DNA from: Nesterenkonia sandarakina
GTDB taxonomy: Bacteria > Actinomycetota > Actinomycetes > Actinomycetales > Micrococcaceae
Direction: 5' to 3'
Length of the DNA: 64,000 nucleotides
Assembly: GCF_003003175.1 (NCBI RefSeq)
Contig: NZ_PVTY01000012.1
Coordinates: 55,354 to 119,353 of the forward strand
The stretch's first letter is position 1, and every line of letters begins with the position of its first letter. A program made the position numbers and the translations under genes. The notes under the pieces were generated by a model, which did no database searches, was not told where the DNA came from, and was given only the letters and a program-made list of their open reading frames with translations. Shown here in pieces: positions 41,354-48,074 of the stretch.

Positions 41354-42659
41354 TCAGTCGTTCTCGTCATCGCGGCCACGTGTGCTCGGATCCCCGCCGG
41401 GGAAGCGGCGCCGACGGCGTGGCATCCTCACCGCTGTCGCCTCTGCCGCCACCGGATGCTCAGTCGTATGCCGCTCGTACCATCGGTGGTAGGCGTCGGC
41501 CAGCGGTCCCGCGGTGAGGCCGTGGAGGGTGACGCTGAGGGCCACGGTGACGACCACCGTGGTCAGCACGACCTCCCCCTCGGGGACCCCGCGCTCGAGA
41601 GCGATGAGCCCGAACACGAGCGAGGCCAGCCCGCGCGGACCGAACCACCCGATGAAGGCCACCGTCGGCCGCTGGACCCCCTGGCCGGCGAAGGCGATCG
41701 CGACCGGGATCATCCGGATCAGGGTCAGGCTGAGCGCGGCATAGAGGAGCACCTGCCAGGTGATGTGCGGGATGACCAGGGTGAAGGCGAGCGCTCCGAA
41801 ACCGATCCAGGTGACAGCGGCGAGGACCCCGCCGGTCTCTTCGGTGAGCGGGGGTAAGGGCTGACGCGCGCGCTCCCGAGACGCCGCTGAAGGCGAGGCC
41901 GCCGACGAAGGCGGCGATGAACCCGCTGCCGCCGAGCGTCAGGGCAATCGTGAAGGCGAGCAGGGCAGTCGAGAGGAGCAGGATCTGCCGCCACTCCTGG
42001 CTGATCCAGCCCCGGCGATCGGCCAGACTGAACAGAAGTCCCCCCAGGACACCGGCGGCGAGTCCACCGGTGAGCCCCCATCCGATCTGGGTGACCATGT
42101 GGCCAACGACCGCCCAGATGAATCTGGTCTGCAGTTCAGCGTTCGCGATCTCGAGCGCGACGAGGAAGAACGGCACCGCGAGGCCGTCATTGAGCCCGCT
42201 CTCCACATCCAGCGACTGCCGCACCCGGACCGGCACCGCCGGGCCGGAGACCACCTTGTGACCCAGCGCCGCGTCGGTCGGGGCCAGCATCGTGGCGAGC
42301 AGGAACACGGAGGCGAGGGCCATGGCGGAGAAGATGAGCGCCCCGACCCCGACGCCGGCGAGCATCGTGAGTGGCAGCCCGATCAGCAGGAGCCGCTTGG
42401 GCCACCCCAGCTCGCGACGCAGGGTGCCGAGGTCGAGCCGCGTGGCATCGCTGAACAGCAGCAGGACCAGCGCCACCTCGGCCACCCGTTCAACGATCGC
42501 GGCTTCCACGGAGGTGTCGAGAAGACCGAGCGCGGACCCGCCAGCCAGGAAGCCCGCGACAGTGAGGAACAGGGCAGAGGTGATCCCATGCCGGTCCAGC
42601 GGCCTGGAGAAGGCGCTCCAGATGATGATGAGCGCCAGGATCGTCGCTGCAGCCACCAT
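41354..42659 (-). pseudogene. Frameshifted CPA1-type cation/proton antiporter
   Basis: A Na+/H+ antiporter of about 430 residues split by one frameshift. The first part (42659 down to about 41855) has the transport-core motifs LLATMLAPTDAALGHKVVSG and DVESGLNDGLAVPFFLVA and ends AFSGVSGARASA. The second frame picks up LTEETGGVLAAVTWIGFGAL and continues through VAFIGWFGPRGLASLVFGLI to 41354. Removing one base from the run of five G at 41850-41854 (C on the coding strand) restores a single frame. It is therefore a fresh pseudogene or a homopolymer sequencing error. Confidence 0.8.
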
Positions 42660-42857
42660 GCGAGTCCCACTCTCGCTCGAGTCTTGCTCTGCTCCGTCGT
42701 TCCTTGAGCCTCCCGCGGCGGGAGGATGCCCACGATTCGGCGGAACTAGATTCGGCGGCGACGACCCCGGTTGACCGCGGCACCCACGACGGCGGCCCTC
42801 GCGACCGGTGCACGAACAACCCCTACTCTTCCCTGTCTTGTTCGCCTCAGCGGCATG

Positions 42858-43166
42858 TCATTCCCCTTCTATCTGGGCTTGGTCATCTGCTTCGAGGGAC
42901 GCGATGATGGCCTGGACAGGGATTCGCCCATTTGCCACCAGTTGACCCCCGGCGCGGCGCGCAGCCGACGCGAAGGGTGCGGCCCACACGTTCTCATAGA
43001 CGAGCACGCCCGCCACACTGCCTGGATCTATCGCGGCAGTGAGGTTCTCCATGTCCTCCGCGGCGAGCAGCTCGGCAAGCTCGCCCGTGAACACGGATTC
43101 TCCTTCAGGGAACTCCACGATCAGGAAGTCGACCGGGCCCAGCCTGTCCAGTGAAGTCTGCGTCAT
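42858..43166 (-). CDS. DUF6325-family small protein
   Basis: A 102-residue cytosolic protein: LGPVDFLIVEFPEGESVFTG, LAAEDMENLTAAIDPGSVAG and VLVYENVWAAPFASAARRAG. The pattern matches the DUF6325 / DUF1269-like family, often found near membrane or stress genes. No catalytic motif is visible. The 198 bases between it and the antiporter gene contain no further recognisable gene. Confidence in the coding status is high; function is unknown. Confidence 0.72.
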   Translation of the reverse strand: MTQTSLDRLGPVDFLIVEFPEGESVFTGELAELLAAEDMENLTAAIDPGSVAGVLVYENVWAAPFASAARRAGGQLVANGRIPVQAIIASLEADDQAQIEGE

Positions 43167-43301
43167 CGCCAGTCCAATCCTCTGGCCCGGTCTCTGCCAC
43201 CGAGCGTCCGGACCCGAGGCTATCCCCGGCTCGGCCGTTGCGGCAGGGACTAAGGACCCTCGTTCAATCTCACCGAAGAGTTCGCGGGTGGGCGGTCCCT
43301 G

Positions 43302-43691
43302 CTACCGGCGTGTCACCAGCACGTCGAAGAACACCGTCCCATCCGAGCCCTTTCTGAAGGATCCGCTGCAGGAGACCGGCTCACCGTGACCGGTCCGCTT
43401 GCCGTAGGTCTTGCTGTACTCCCAGAGGAGCTGGCCAGAGTCGGAGAACAGGGCCGCGTCGAGCGAGCGAATGAACAGCTTCTCACCCGTGGCGACTCCC
43501 GCGTCATCGTAGACGAAGGCGATCGCTCCATGGCGTCGCACCTGCAACATCTCGTAGCCACCCTCGCCATCGGGGCACCCGACGGTGATCAGTGGAATGT
43601 CCGGTCTCATCGGAACTGCCTGGGCTGTCGTCATGCCCCCTGCGAAGATCCCTGCTGCCAAGAATGCAGCCAGAACGCCTCGACGCACCAT
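43302..43691 (-). CDS. Small secreted protein of unknown function
   Basis: A 129-residue protein beginning MVRRGVLAAFLAAGIFAGGM, a clear Sec signal peptide with likely cleavage after TTAQA. The mature 105-residue part has two cysteines (VGCPDGEGGY and VSCSGSF) that could form a disulfide. I prefer the ATG at 43691 because GGGGAG is well placed upstream; eight further in-frame codons exist. No family is recognised. It is beta-rich in pattern with no catalytic motif. Confidence 0.65.
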   Translation of the reverse strand: MVRRGVLAAFLAAGIFAGGMTTAQAVPMRPDIPLITVGCPDGEGGYEMLQVRRHGAIAFVYDDAGVATGEKLFIRSLDAALFSDSGQLLWEYSKTYGKRTGHGEPVSCSGSFRKGSDGTVFFDVLVTRR

Positions 43692-43861
43692 CGCGATCAC
43701 TCCCCCGCACATCACGGACGTCCCACCCGAGCGATGGCGACGTCCTGGCCCGACGCCGGATCCAGTAGCTCTTCAATGCTGGCACTGCGGGGTCGACCAT
43801 GTCGATGCCTGGCTCCCTGCGGGTGAGTCACGCAGAGTCGAGGAACTCGCAGGGCACACGA

Positions 43862-43895
43862 GAGAACCCCCAGCACCGAAGCGCTGGGGGTTCTC
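43862..43895. terminator. Strong GC-rich hairpin at the island's left edge
   Basis: GAGAACCCCCAGC at 43862-43874 and GCTGGGGGTTCTC at 43883-43895 form a perfect 13-bp stem with an eight-base loop. It lies left of, and downstream in reading direction of, the first integrase stub. It resembles an intrinsic terminator without a long T-run and may end transcription of the former integrase gene. Around it, 43692-44009 holds no intact gene. Confidence 0.65.
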
Positions 43896-43948
43896 GTCCT
43901 CTTGGCGAGGCAGTCCCTGAGCAAGGTTTTGGGCAAGGTTTCAGCGGC

Positions 43949-44005
43949 TCACCCACGTACCTCCACCAGCTGCGATATGTCGTCGAGGTCAGTGCAGTGC
44001 TCCGA
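43949..44005 (-). pseudogene. Integrase C-terminal stub A
   Basis: The minus strand reads SEHCTDLDDISQLVEVRG then a stop at 43949-43951, directly after the PepSY gene stop. Thirty-seven bases of it (43965-44001) match the second stub at 46709-46745 with four mismatches in the same orientation. The peptide resembles the extreme C-terminus of tyrosine recombinases, after the catalytic Tyr region. Nothing else of this integrase remains here. The assignment rests on the paired stub and its attachment-site context. Confidence 0.5.
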
Positions 44006-44009
44006 CGGG

Positions 44010-44528
44010 TCAGCGGTCCTGCCTCTGATCCACGACGTCGAAGGCGGCGTCGAGGTCGACGTGCCACTCCACGCCGTCGGCGTCGACGACTTCGACCTCG
44101 TAGGTCACACCCCGGTCGTCGCTGGCCTCGACGTCAGTAGCTGTGCCGCTGCCGACAGCCTCAAGCGCGGCCTGCTCAGCGCGTTGGCGATCGCCGGCGG
44201 CCGGCACACGGTCGTCGTCGTTGTCGTCGCGGTCGTCAGCCTCACGGGAGACCACGGCGAAGTCGGCGTCTAGGGCGAGGTCCACTTCGCTGCCGTCAGG
44301 CAGTCGGACTTCGACCTCATAGGTCACACCCCGGTCGTCGCTGGTCTCGACGTCGGTGACCTGGCCATCGGCGACAGCGTCGGCCACGGCGGCAACGACC
44401 TGGTCGCGCTCGGAGCCACGCACGTCGTCGGTCTGGGCGATGGCGGTCCAGGCACCGGCTCCGACAGCCGTCACAGTGACGGCGGCGATGGCGGGGACAA
44501 GGACGCGCTTGCTGCGGAGGTTGCTCAT
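44010..44528 (-). CDS. Exported protein with two PepSY-like repeats
   Basis: A 172-residue protein with an N-terminal signal or anchor (RVLVPAIAAVTVTAVGAGAW) and two tandem PepSY-like repeats. Each carries the same sentence, DVE(T/A)SDDRGVTYEVEV, at about residues 57-75 and 133-150, separated by a short Asp-rich linker (DDRDDNDDD). PepSY domains often inhibit or sense proteases outside the membrane. It lies just downstream of a histidine kinase/response regulator pair read the same way, so it is a likely target or accessory sensor of that system. Confidence 0.8.
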   Translation of the reverse strand: MSNLRSKRVLVPAIAAVTVTAVGAGAWTAIAQTDDVRGSERDQVVAAVADAVADGQVTDVETSDDRGVTYEVEVRLPDGSEVDLALDADFAVVSREADDRDDNDDDRVPAAGDRQRAEQAALEAVGSGTATDVEASDDRGVTYEVEVVDADGVEWHVDLDAAFDVVDQRQDR

Positions 44529-44617
44529 GATGATGCCTCATTTCGGTGTCGTGGTCTGTGTTCCACCACCATGCGACACCTACGCTGAAGCCCACCTGAA
44601 CTCTCCTGAAGGTGGGT

Positions 44618-45934
44618 TCAGCTGGCCGGCAGCACCACTGTGAACGCCGCGCCGCCGAGCCGGCCGTCGCGGACCGTGACCGTGCCGCCGTGGGCGCGCA
44701 CGATCTCGGCGACGATCGCGAGTCCGAGCCCGCTGCCTCCGGCGTCGCGGCCCCGCGCCTCGTCGAGCCGCACGAAGCGCTCGAAGACACGTTCGCGGTC
44801 CTCAGGTGCCACTCCGCGCCCGTCGTCCTCGACGACGAGCTCCACGGTCCCGTGACGCTCCCGCACCGCCAGGGCGATCTGGTCCTCGGCGTGACGAACG
44901 GCATTGTCGACGAGGTTGCGCGCGACCTGCCCGAGCGCGCTGGGGTCGCCGCGGACCCGACCGGGCGCCACGGCGTGTGTGTCGACGCGCAGGCCGGAGC
45001 GACGAACGCGGGCGCCTTCGGTGAGCGCGAGGTCGTCGACGTCGACATCTCGAGGCGTCGCTACGAGGGCACCCTCATCGGCCCGGGTCAGCGTCAGCAG
45101 CTGTCCGACGAGGCGCTCCATGCGGGCCGACTCCTCGAGAACGGCCTCACCCAGCTCACCCTCGCCCAGCGCACCAGGATGGGCTCGCGCGACCTCGGCG
45201 GTCTGCCGGATGCTCGCCAGCGGGGAGCGCAGCTCGTGGGACGCGTCGGCGACAAACTGCTGCTGCCGCTCACGCGCGTGCTGGAGCCGCCCGAGCATGC
45301 GGTTCATCGTCTCGGCCAGCCGCTGCACCTCGTCGCGACTGTCGGGCTCGGGCACCCGGCGCTCCAGACTATCGCTGGTGATGCCGTCAACCTCGGCGCG
45401 GATCCTTTCGACCGGGGCCAGCGCGCGCCCGGCCATCAGCCAGGTCGTACCACCGACGACGAGCAGCAGCAACGGCAAGCCGAGGACGAGAAGCGGAACC
45501 AGCGCGCCGACCGAGTCGTCGACCTCCTCGCGGCTCAGCGCGACAGCGATGACCGAGCCATCCTCCGTGTCGTCCGTCTCGACCAGGTAGGCACTCTCGG
45601 CACCGGAGAGCGCGAAGCTCTCGACGTCCTCCACCGGCAGCGCCTCAACGAGCGGCTGGGAGGAGAACCGCACCTGCCCGTCGGGGCCGAGAACCTGCCA
45701 GACCTCGTCCTCGGGCTCGGTGTCGGGATCCTCAACGCCGGTCGGGGTGCGTCCGTCATCGACCTCGTCGGCGATCACCGACGCGCGCTGCTCGGCGCTC
45801 GTCTCCAGTCCGTCGAGCAGCGAAGACCGCAGCAGCGTCACCAGGGCCATACCCCCGAGCACCAGGGCGACTGCGACGACGGCGACGGCCGCGGTGGTCG
45901 TCCGCACCCGTACCGAGGTGAGGCGGCTAGCCAC
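44618..45934 (-). CDS. Sensor histidine kinase of the island cassette
   Basis: A 438-residue kinase: an N-terminal transmembrane helix (AVAVVAVALVLGGMALVTLL), an extracytoplasmic region of about 120 residues, a second helix near 160-180, HAMP, HisKA with phosphoacceptor DASHELRSPLASIRQTAEVA, and HATPase with DDGRGVAPEDRE and GGSGLGLAIV. It overlaps its response regulator by eight bases (regulator first), so they are co-translated. The PepSY protein follows 90 bases later. It is unrelated to mtrB beyond the family. Confidence 0.93.
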   Translation of the reverse strand: MASRLTSVRVRTTTAAVAVVAVALVLGGMALVTLLRSSLLDGLETSAEQRASVIADEVDDGRTPTGVEDPDTEPEDEVWQVLGPDGQVRFSSQPLVEALPVEDVESFALSGAESAYLVETDDTEDGSVIAVALSREEVDDSVGALVPLLVLGLPLLLLVVGGTTWLMAGRALAPVERIRAEVDGITSDSLERRVPEPDSRDEVQRLAETMNRMLGRLQHARERQQQFVADASHELRSPLASIRQTAEVARAHPGALGEGELGEAVLEESARMERLVGQLLTLTRADEGALVATPRDVDVDDLALTEGARVRRSGLRVDTHAVAPGRVRGDPSALGQVARNLVDNAVRHAEDQIALAVRERHGTVELVVEDDGRGVAPEDRERVFERFVRLDEARGRDAGGSGLGLAIVAEIVRAHGGTVTVRDGRLGGAAFTVVLPAS

Positions 45935-46604
45935 CGTCGCTGCTCAGCCGGTAGCCCGCGCCGCGGACGGTCTGGATCGCCTCGCGGCCGAAGGGGCGGT
46001 CGATCTTGTTTCTGAGATGGCGCACGTAGACCTCGACGATGTTGGGGTCGCCCTCGAAGTCGACGTCCCAGACCGCATCCAGGACCTGCAGCTTGGATAC
46101 CACGTCACCGACGTGACGCATCAGGAACGATAGCAACGAGAACTCCCGGCTGGTCAAGTAGATCTCGCCCTCACCACGCCAGGCTCGGCGCGCCGCCGGG
46201 TCGAGCCGCAGGTCGCCAGCCTCCAGGAGGGTGGGCCGCTCCCGCGCGCCCCGACGCGCGACCGCACGCAGCCGAGCAACCAGCACCGGGAAGGAGAACG
46301 GCTTCGTGAGGTAGTCATCGGCCCCCGTGTCAAGGCCCTCGACCTGGTCCCACTCACCGTCCTTGGCGGTCAGCATCAGCACCGGCGTCCAGTTCCGCTC
46401 GCCGCGCAGAGTCTCGCAGACCTTGTAGCCGTTGATCCCGGGCAGCATCAGGTCGAGCACGATAGCGTCATAGGGGTGCTCCCGCGCCAGCCACAGACCA
46501 TCGGTGCCGTCGTGAGCCACGTCGACGGCGAACCCCTCGGCCTCCAGCCCTACCCGCAGCGACGACGCTAGTCGCCGCTCGTCGTCGACCACGAGCACTC
46601 GCAT
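45927..46604 (-). CDS. OmpR-family response regulator of the island cassette
   Basis: A 225-residue regulator beginning MRVLVVDDERRLASSLRVGL, with the phosphoacceptor Asp in AIVLDLMLPGINGYKV, the switch Lys in DDYLTKPFSFPVL and a winged-helix domain ending TVRGAGYRLSSDGG. The ATG at 46604 has AGAGGA upstream; the 22-residue in-frame extension is not supported. It leads the regulator/kinase/PepSY operon. The kinase start lies inside its 3' end. Confidence 0.94.
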   Translation of the reverse strand: MRVLVVDDERRLASSLRVGLEAEGFAVDVAHDGTDGLWLAREHPYDAIVLDLMLPGINGYKVCETLRGERNWTPVLMLTAKDGEWDQVEGLDTGADDYLTKPFSFPVLVARLRAVARRGARERPTLLEAGDLRLDPAARRAWRGEGEIYLTSREFSLLSFLMRHVGDVVSKLQVLDAVWDVDFEGDPNIVEVYVRHLRNKIDRPFGREAIQTVRGAGYRLSSDGG

Positions 46605-46678
46605 GCCTGTCCTCTCGCTCAAATGTGCTGTCAGTCTCCCAGAACGCGCTGAATCTGCGCTGAACAGCACCCTCCTGC

Positions 46679-46694
46679 TTGAACTTGCGACCTC
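46679..46694. other. Attachment-site-like copy of the tRNA-fMet T-arm
   Basis: TTGAACTTGCGACCTC is identical to 47868-47883 inside the tRNA-fMet gene and in the same orientation. It sits immediately beside the stop codon of integrase stub B, the classical place for an att core next to the integrase gene. It also marks the promoter-side edge of the response regulator operon. Confidence 0.65.
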
Positions 46695-46785
46695 AGAGGC
46701 CGACCGCGACCAGCTGTGACATGTCGTCGCGGTCAGTGTAGTGCTGCCGTTTCATGTCCGCGTCGTGCCCGAACAGCGAGGAACT
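46693..46785 (-). pseudogene. Integrase C-terminal stub B
   Basis: The minus strand reads SLFGHDADMKRQHYTDRDDM followed by SQLVAVGL and a stop at 46693-46695. A GH...HY arrangement like this is seen at the end of tyrosine recombinases (conserved LGH, then the catalytic Tyr). About 28 codons remain and the upstream catalytic core is gone. It shares 33 of 37 bases with stub A. Together with the adjacent tRNA-fMet att copy it points to a decayed integrated element. The rest of 46605-46905 holds no gene. Confidence 0.55.
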
Positions 46786-46859
46786 TCGACCTCTACGAGG
46801 GTCTCGACGGTGAAGCGACCAAGGCCTAGCCTCGGGCGTTGATCTGGTCAGCACACAAG

Positions 46860-46895
46860 AAGAGAGGCCCTGCTCCACCGAGCAGGACCTCTCTT
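46860..46895 (-). terminator. Intrinsic-type terminator after the 70-residue membrane protein gene
   Basis: AAGAGAGGCCCTGCT (46860-46874) and AGCAGGACCTCTCTT (46881-46895) form a 15-bp stem with one mismatch and a six-base loop. On the minus strand it starts ten bases past the stop codon at 46906 and is followed by TCTTGTGTG, a weak T-rich tail. It fits a terminator for the two-gene micro-operon at 46906-47504. Confidence 0.72.
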
Positions 46896-46905
46896 GGAAG
46901 CTGGG

Positions 46906-47118
46906 TCATCTAGTGGACTTGGAACGAATTAGACCGGCAACTGCAGCCACGGCGAAGATCGTCAACCAGGCGGCGAGAACCTGACCCCCCGTAAAGGCCA
47001 GTTCGTCTGGCCCAAGGAGCATCCACCCGATGAGGAAGATTCCCGGGACTCCTACGAAGACCTGCCAGGTGGTCCAAAACGTGCGTTTCGTTGAGTCTTG
47101 CGTCTCAGTCGTGGACAT
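46906..47118 (-). CDS. Small two-helix membrane protein
   Basis: A 70-residue protein with a short polar N-terminus (STTETQDSTKR), two hydrophobic helices (WQVFVGVPGIFLIGWMLL and GGQVLAAWLTIFAVAAVAGL) and a basic end RSKSTR. GGAAGGA precedes the ATG. It begins 17 bases after the upstream small gene and is followed at once by a hairpin terminator, so it is the second gene of a compact operon. No family is recognised. Small two-helix proteins of this kind can be immunity or accessory membrane proteins, but nothing proves that here. Confidence 0.65.
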   Translation of the reverse strand: MSTTETQDSTKRTFWTTWQVFVGVPGIFLIGWMLLGPDELAFTGGQVLAAWLTIFAVAAVAGLIRSKSTR

Positions 47119-47135
47119 GGCGTTCCTTCCATCGG

Positions 47136-47504
47136 TCAGGCTGCCAGAGTAGCGAATCGACCTTCATCCGCACTATCGATGCTTACCGAGGCCTGTGAAG
47201 AGCTGCCGGAGAGGCTACCGAGACCGATTGCATTGAGCGCAATTCCCACTGCCCGGGGGTTGTTCATGATCCAACGCTGGATGACCTGTGCGCTGGCACC
47301 ACCGCCTACACAACCAACAACGGCGTTGGCGATCTGCCCGGCGATATGGGCGTCGGAGCTATTCGGGTTGATCGCAGCGAGAGACGAGTATGCTCCCGCT
47401 TCACGCAGGAGGACTGCGACGAGAAGATCGCAGCGCTTCGAGGACGGTCGGAAGAGACGGTAGTGCTGCTTGATCGGACACAAGAGCTCAGCCCAACACC
47501 ACAT
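47136..47504 (-). CDS. Hypothetical small protein with hydrophobic Gly-rich core
   Basis: Up to 122 residues. The first 40 look unlike a real N-terminus and the true start is not clear. The convincing part begins near AINPNSSDAHIAGQIANAVV, continues through VGCVGGGASAQVIQRWIMNN and NPRAVGIALNAIGLGSLSGS, and ends in a Ser-rich then acidic tail. GxxxG-like spacing and alternating hydrophobic residues suggest a membrane-active or helix-packing segment. Local G+C is lower than in flanking core genes. It lies 17 bases upstream of the two-helix protein gene. Product and function are unrecognised. Confidence 0.45.
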   Translation of the reverse strand: MWCWAELLCPIKQHYRLFRPSSKRCDLLVAVLLREAGAYSSLAAINPNSSDAHIAGQIANAVVGCVGGGASAQVIQRWIMNNPRAVGIALNAIGLGSLSGSSSQASVSIDSADEGRFATLAA

Positions 47505-47555
47505 GTGTGCTGGGGCTGATCTGTGTTCCGGGGCGGCTGTGACCTCGCGGGCGGT

Positions 47556-47804
47556 TCAGCGATCGAAGGAGTACCCGACTTCTTCGGTCCATGTGGATCG
47601 ACCCTGCTCGACACCATGTCTGGGCCCGATGATGACCGTCGCGTCCCGAACGCCGTCGATGTGCGGGGTCTCCGCAATGACCTGGATCAATTCAGCTCGG
47701 CAGCGGAGCCAGTCGACCACAGCAGCGTCTAGGACACTCGTGCAATGTGGTCTCCCCGCCCCTCCTGCGCAACGTTCTGAGCAGGGCGGCCCTCGTCTGG
47801 GCAA
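47556..47804 (-). CDS. Possible small hypothetical protein or gene remnant
   Basis: An 82-codon frame. The C-terminal 58 codons look protein-like (SVLDAAVVDWLRCRAELIQV and TPHIDGVRDATVIIGPRHGV), whereas the first 23 are Cys/Pro/Arg-rich and begin within the tRNA terminator region. No ribosome site is evident. It may be a 5'-truncated gene left at the element edge. Between this frame and the next (47505-47555) nothing is recognisable. Confidence 0.3.
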   Translation of the reverse strand: MPRRGPPCSERCAGGAGRPHCTSVLDAAVVDWLRCRAELIQVIAETPHIDGVRDATVIIGPRHGVEQGRSTWTEEVGYSFDR

Positions 47805-47805
47805 T

Positions 47806-47845
47806 AAAAAGGGCCGTTGACTAGAGAATTCCTAGTCAACGACCC
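47806..47845 (-). terminator. Rho-independent terminator of tRNA-fMet
   Basis: GGGCCGTTGACTAG (47811-47824) and CTAGTCAACGACCC (47832-47845) pair along 14 bases with one mismatch. On the minus strand the stem is followed immediately by TTTTT (47806-47810). It lies eight bases beyond the 3' end of the tRNA gene, a textbook intrinsic terminator. Confidence 0.9.
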
Positions 47846-47852
47846 TTCACAG

Positions 47853-47926
47853 TTGCGGGGGCAAGATTTGAACTTGCGACCTCCGGGTTATGAGCCCGGC
47901 GAGCTACCGAACTGCTCCACCCCGCG
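47853..47926 (-). tRNA. Initiator tRNA-fMet (anticodon CAT)
   Basis: On the minus strand the gene starts CGCGGGGTGGAGCAG and folds into a complete cloverleaf. The acceptor stem pairs CGCGGGG with CCCCGCA, leaving a C1-A72 mismatch. The anticodon stem is GGG/CCC around CTCATAA, with anticodon CAT. The T-arm is GCAAG-TTCAAAT-CTTGC and the discriminator is A. The C1-A72 mismatch and three G-C pairs in the anticodon stem are the initiator hallmarks. CCA is not encoded. Its T-arm region is duplicated at 46679-46694, showing use as an integration site. Confidence 0.95.
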
Positions 47927-48074
47927 TTGCGACTTGTTTAGTCTACGCACACATTTCCTGAGTGCAAAATCCAGATGAACGCCTCGGAGCGTGATCTCCG
48001 ACACCCGCCTCCCCGCCCGGGCCACAAGGGTCCGGACGGGGAGATTCTGCGGGTCTCAGATCAGCCTCGAATCG

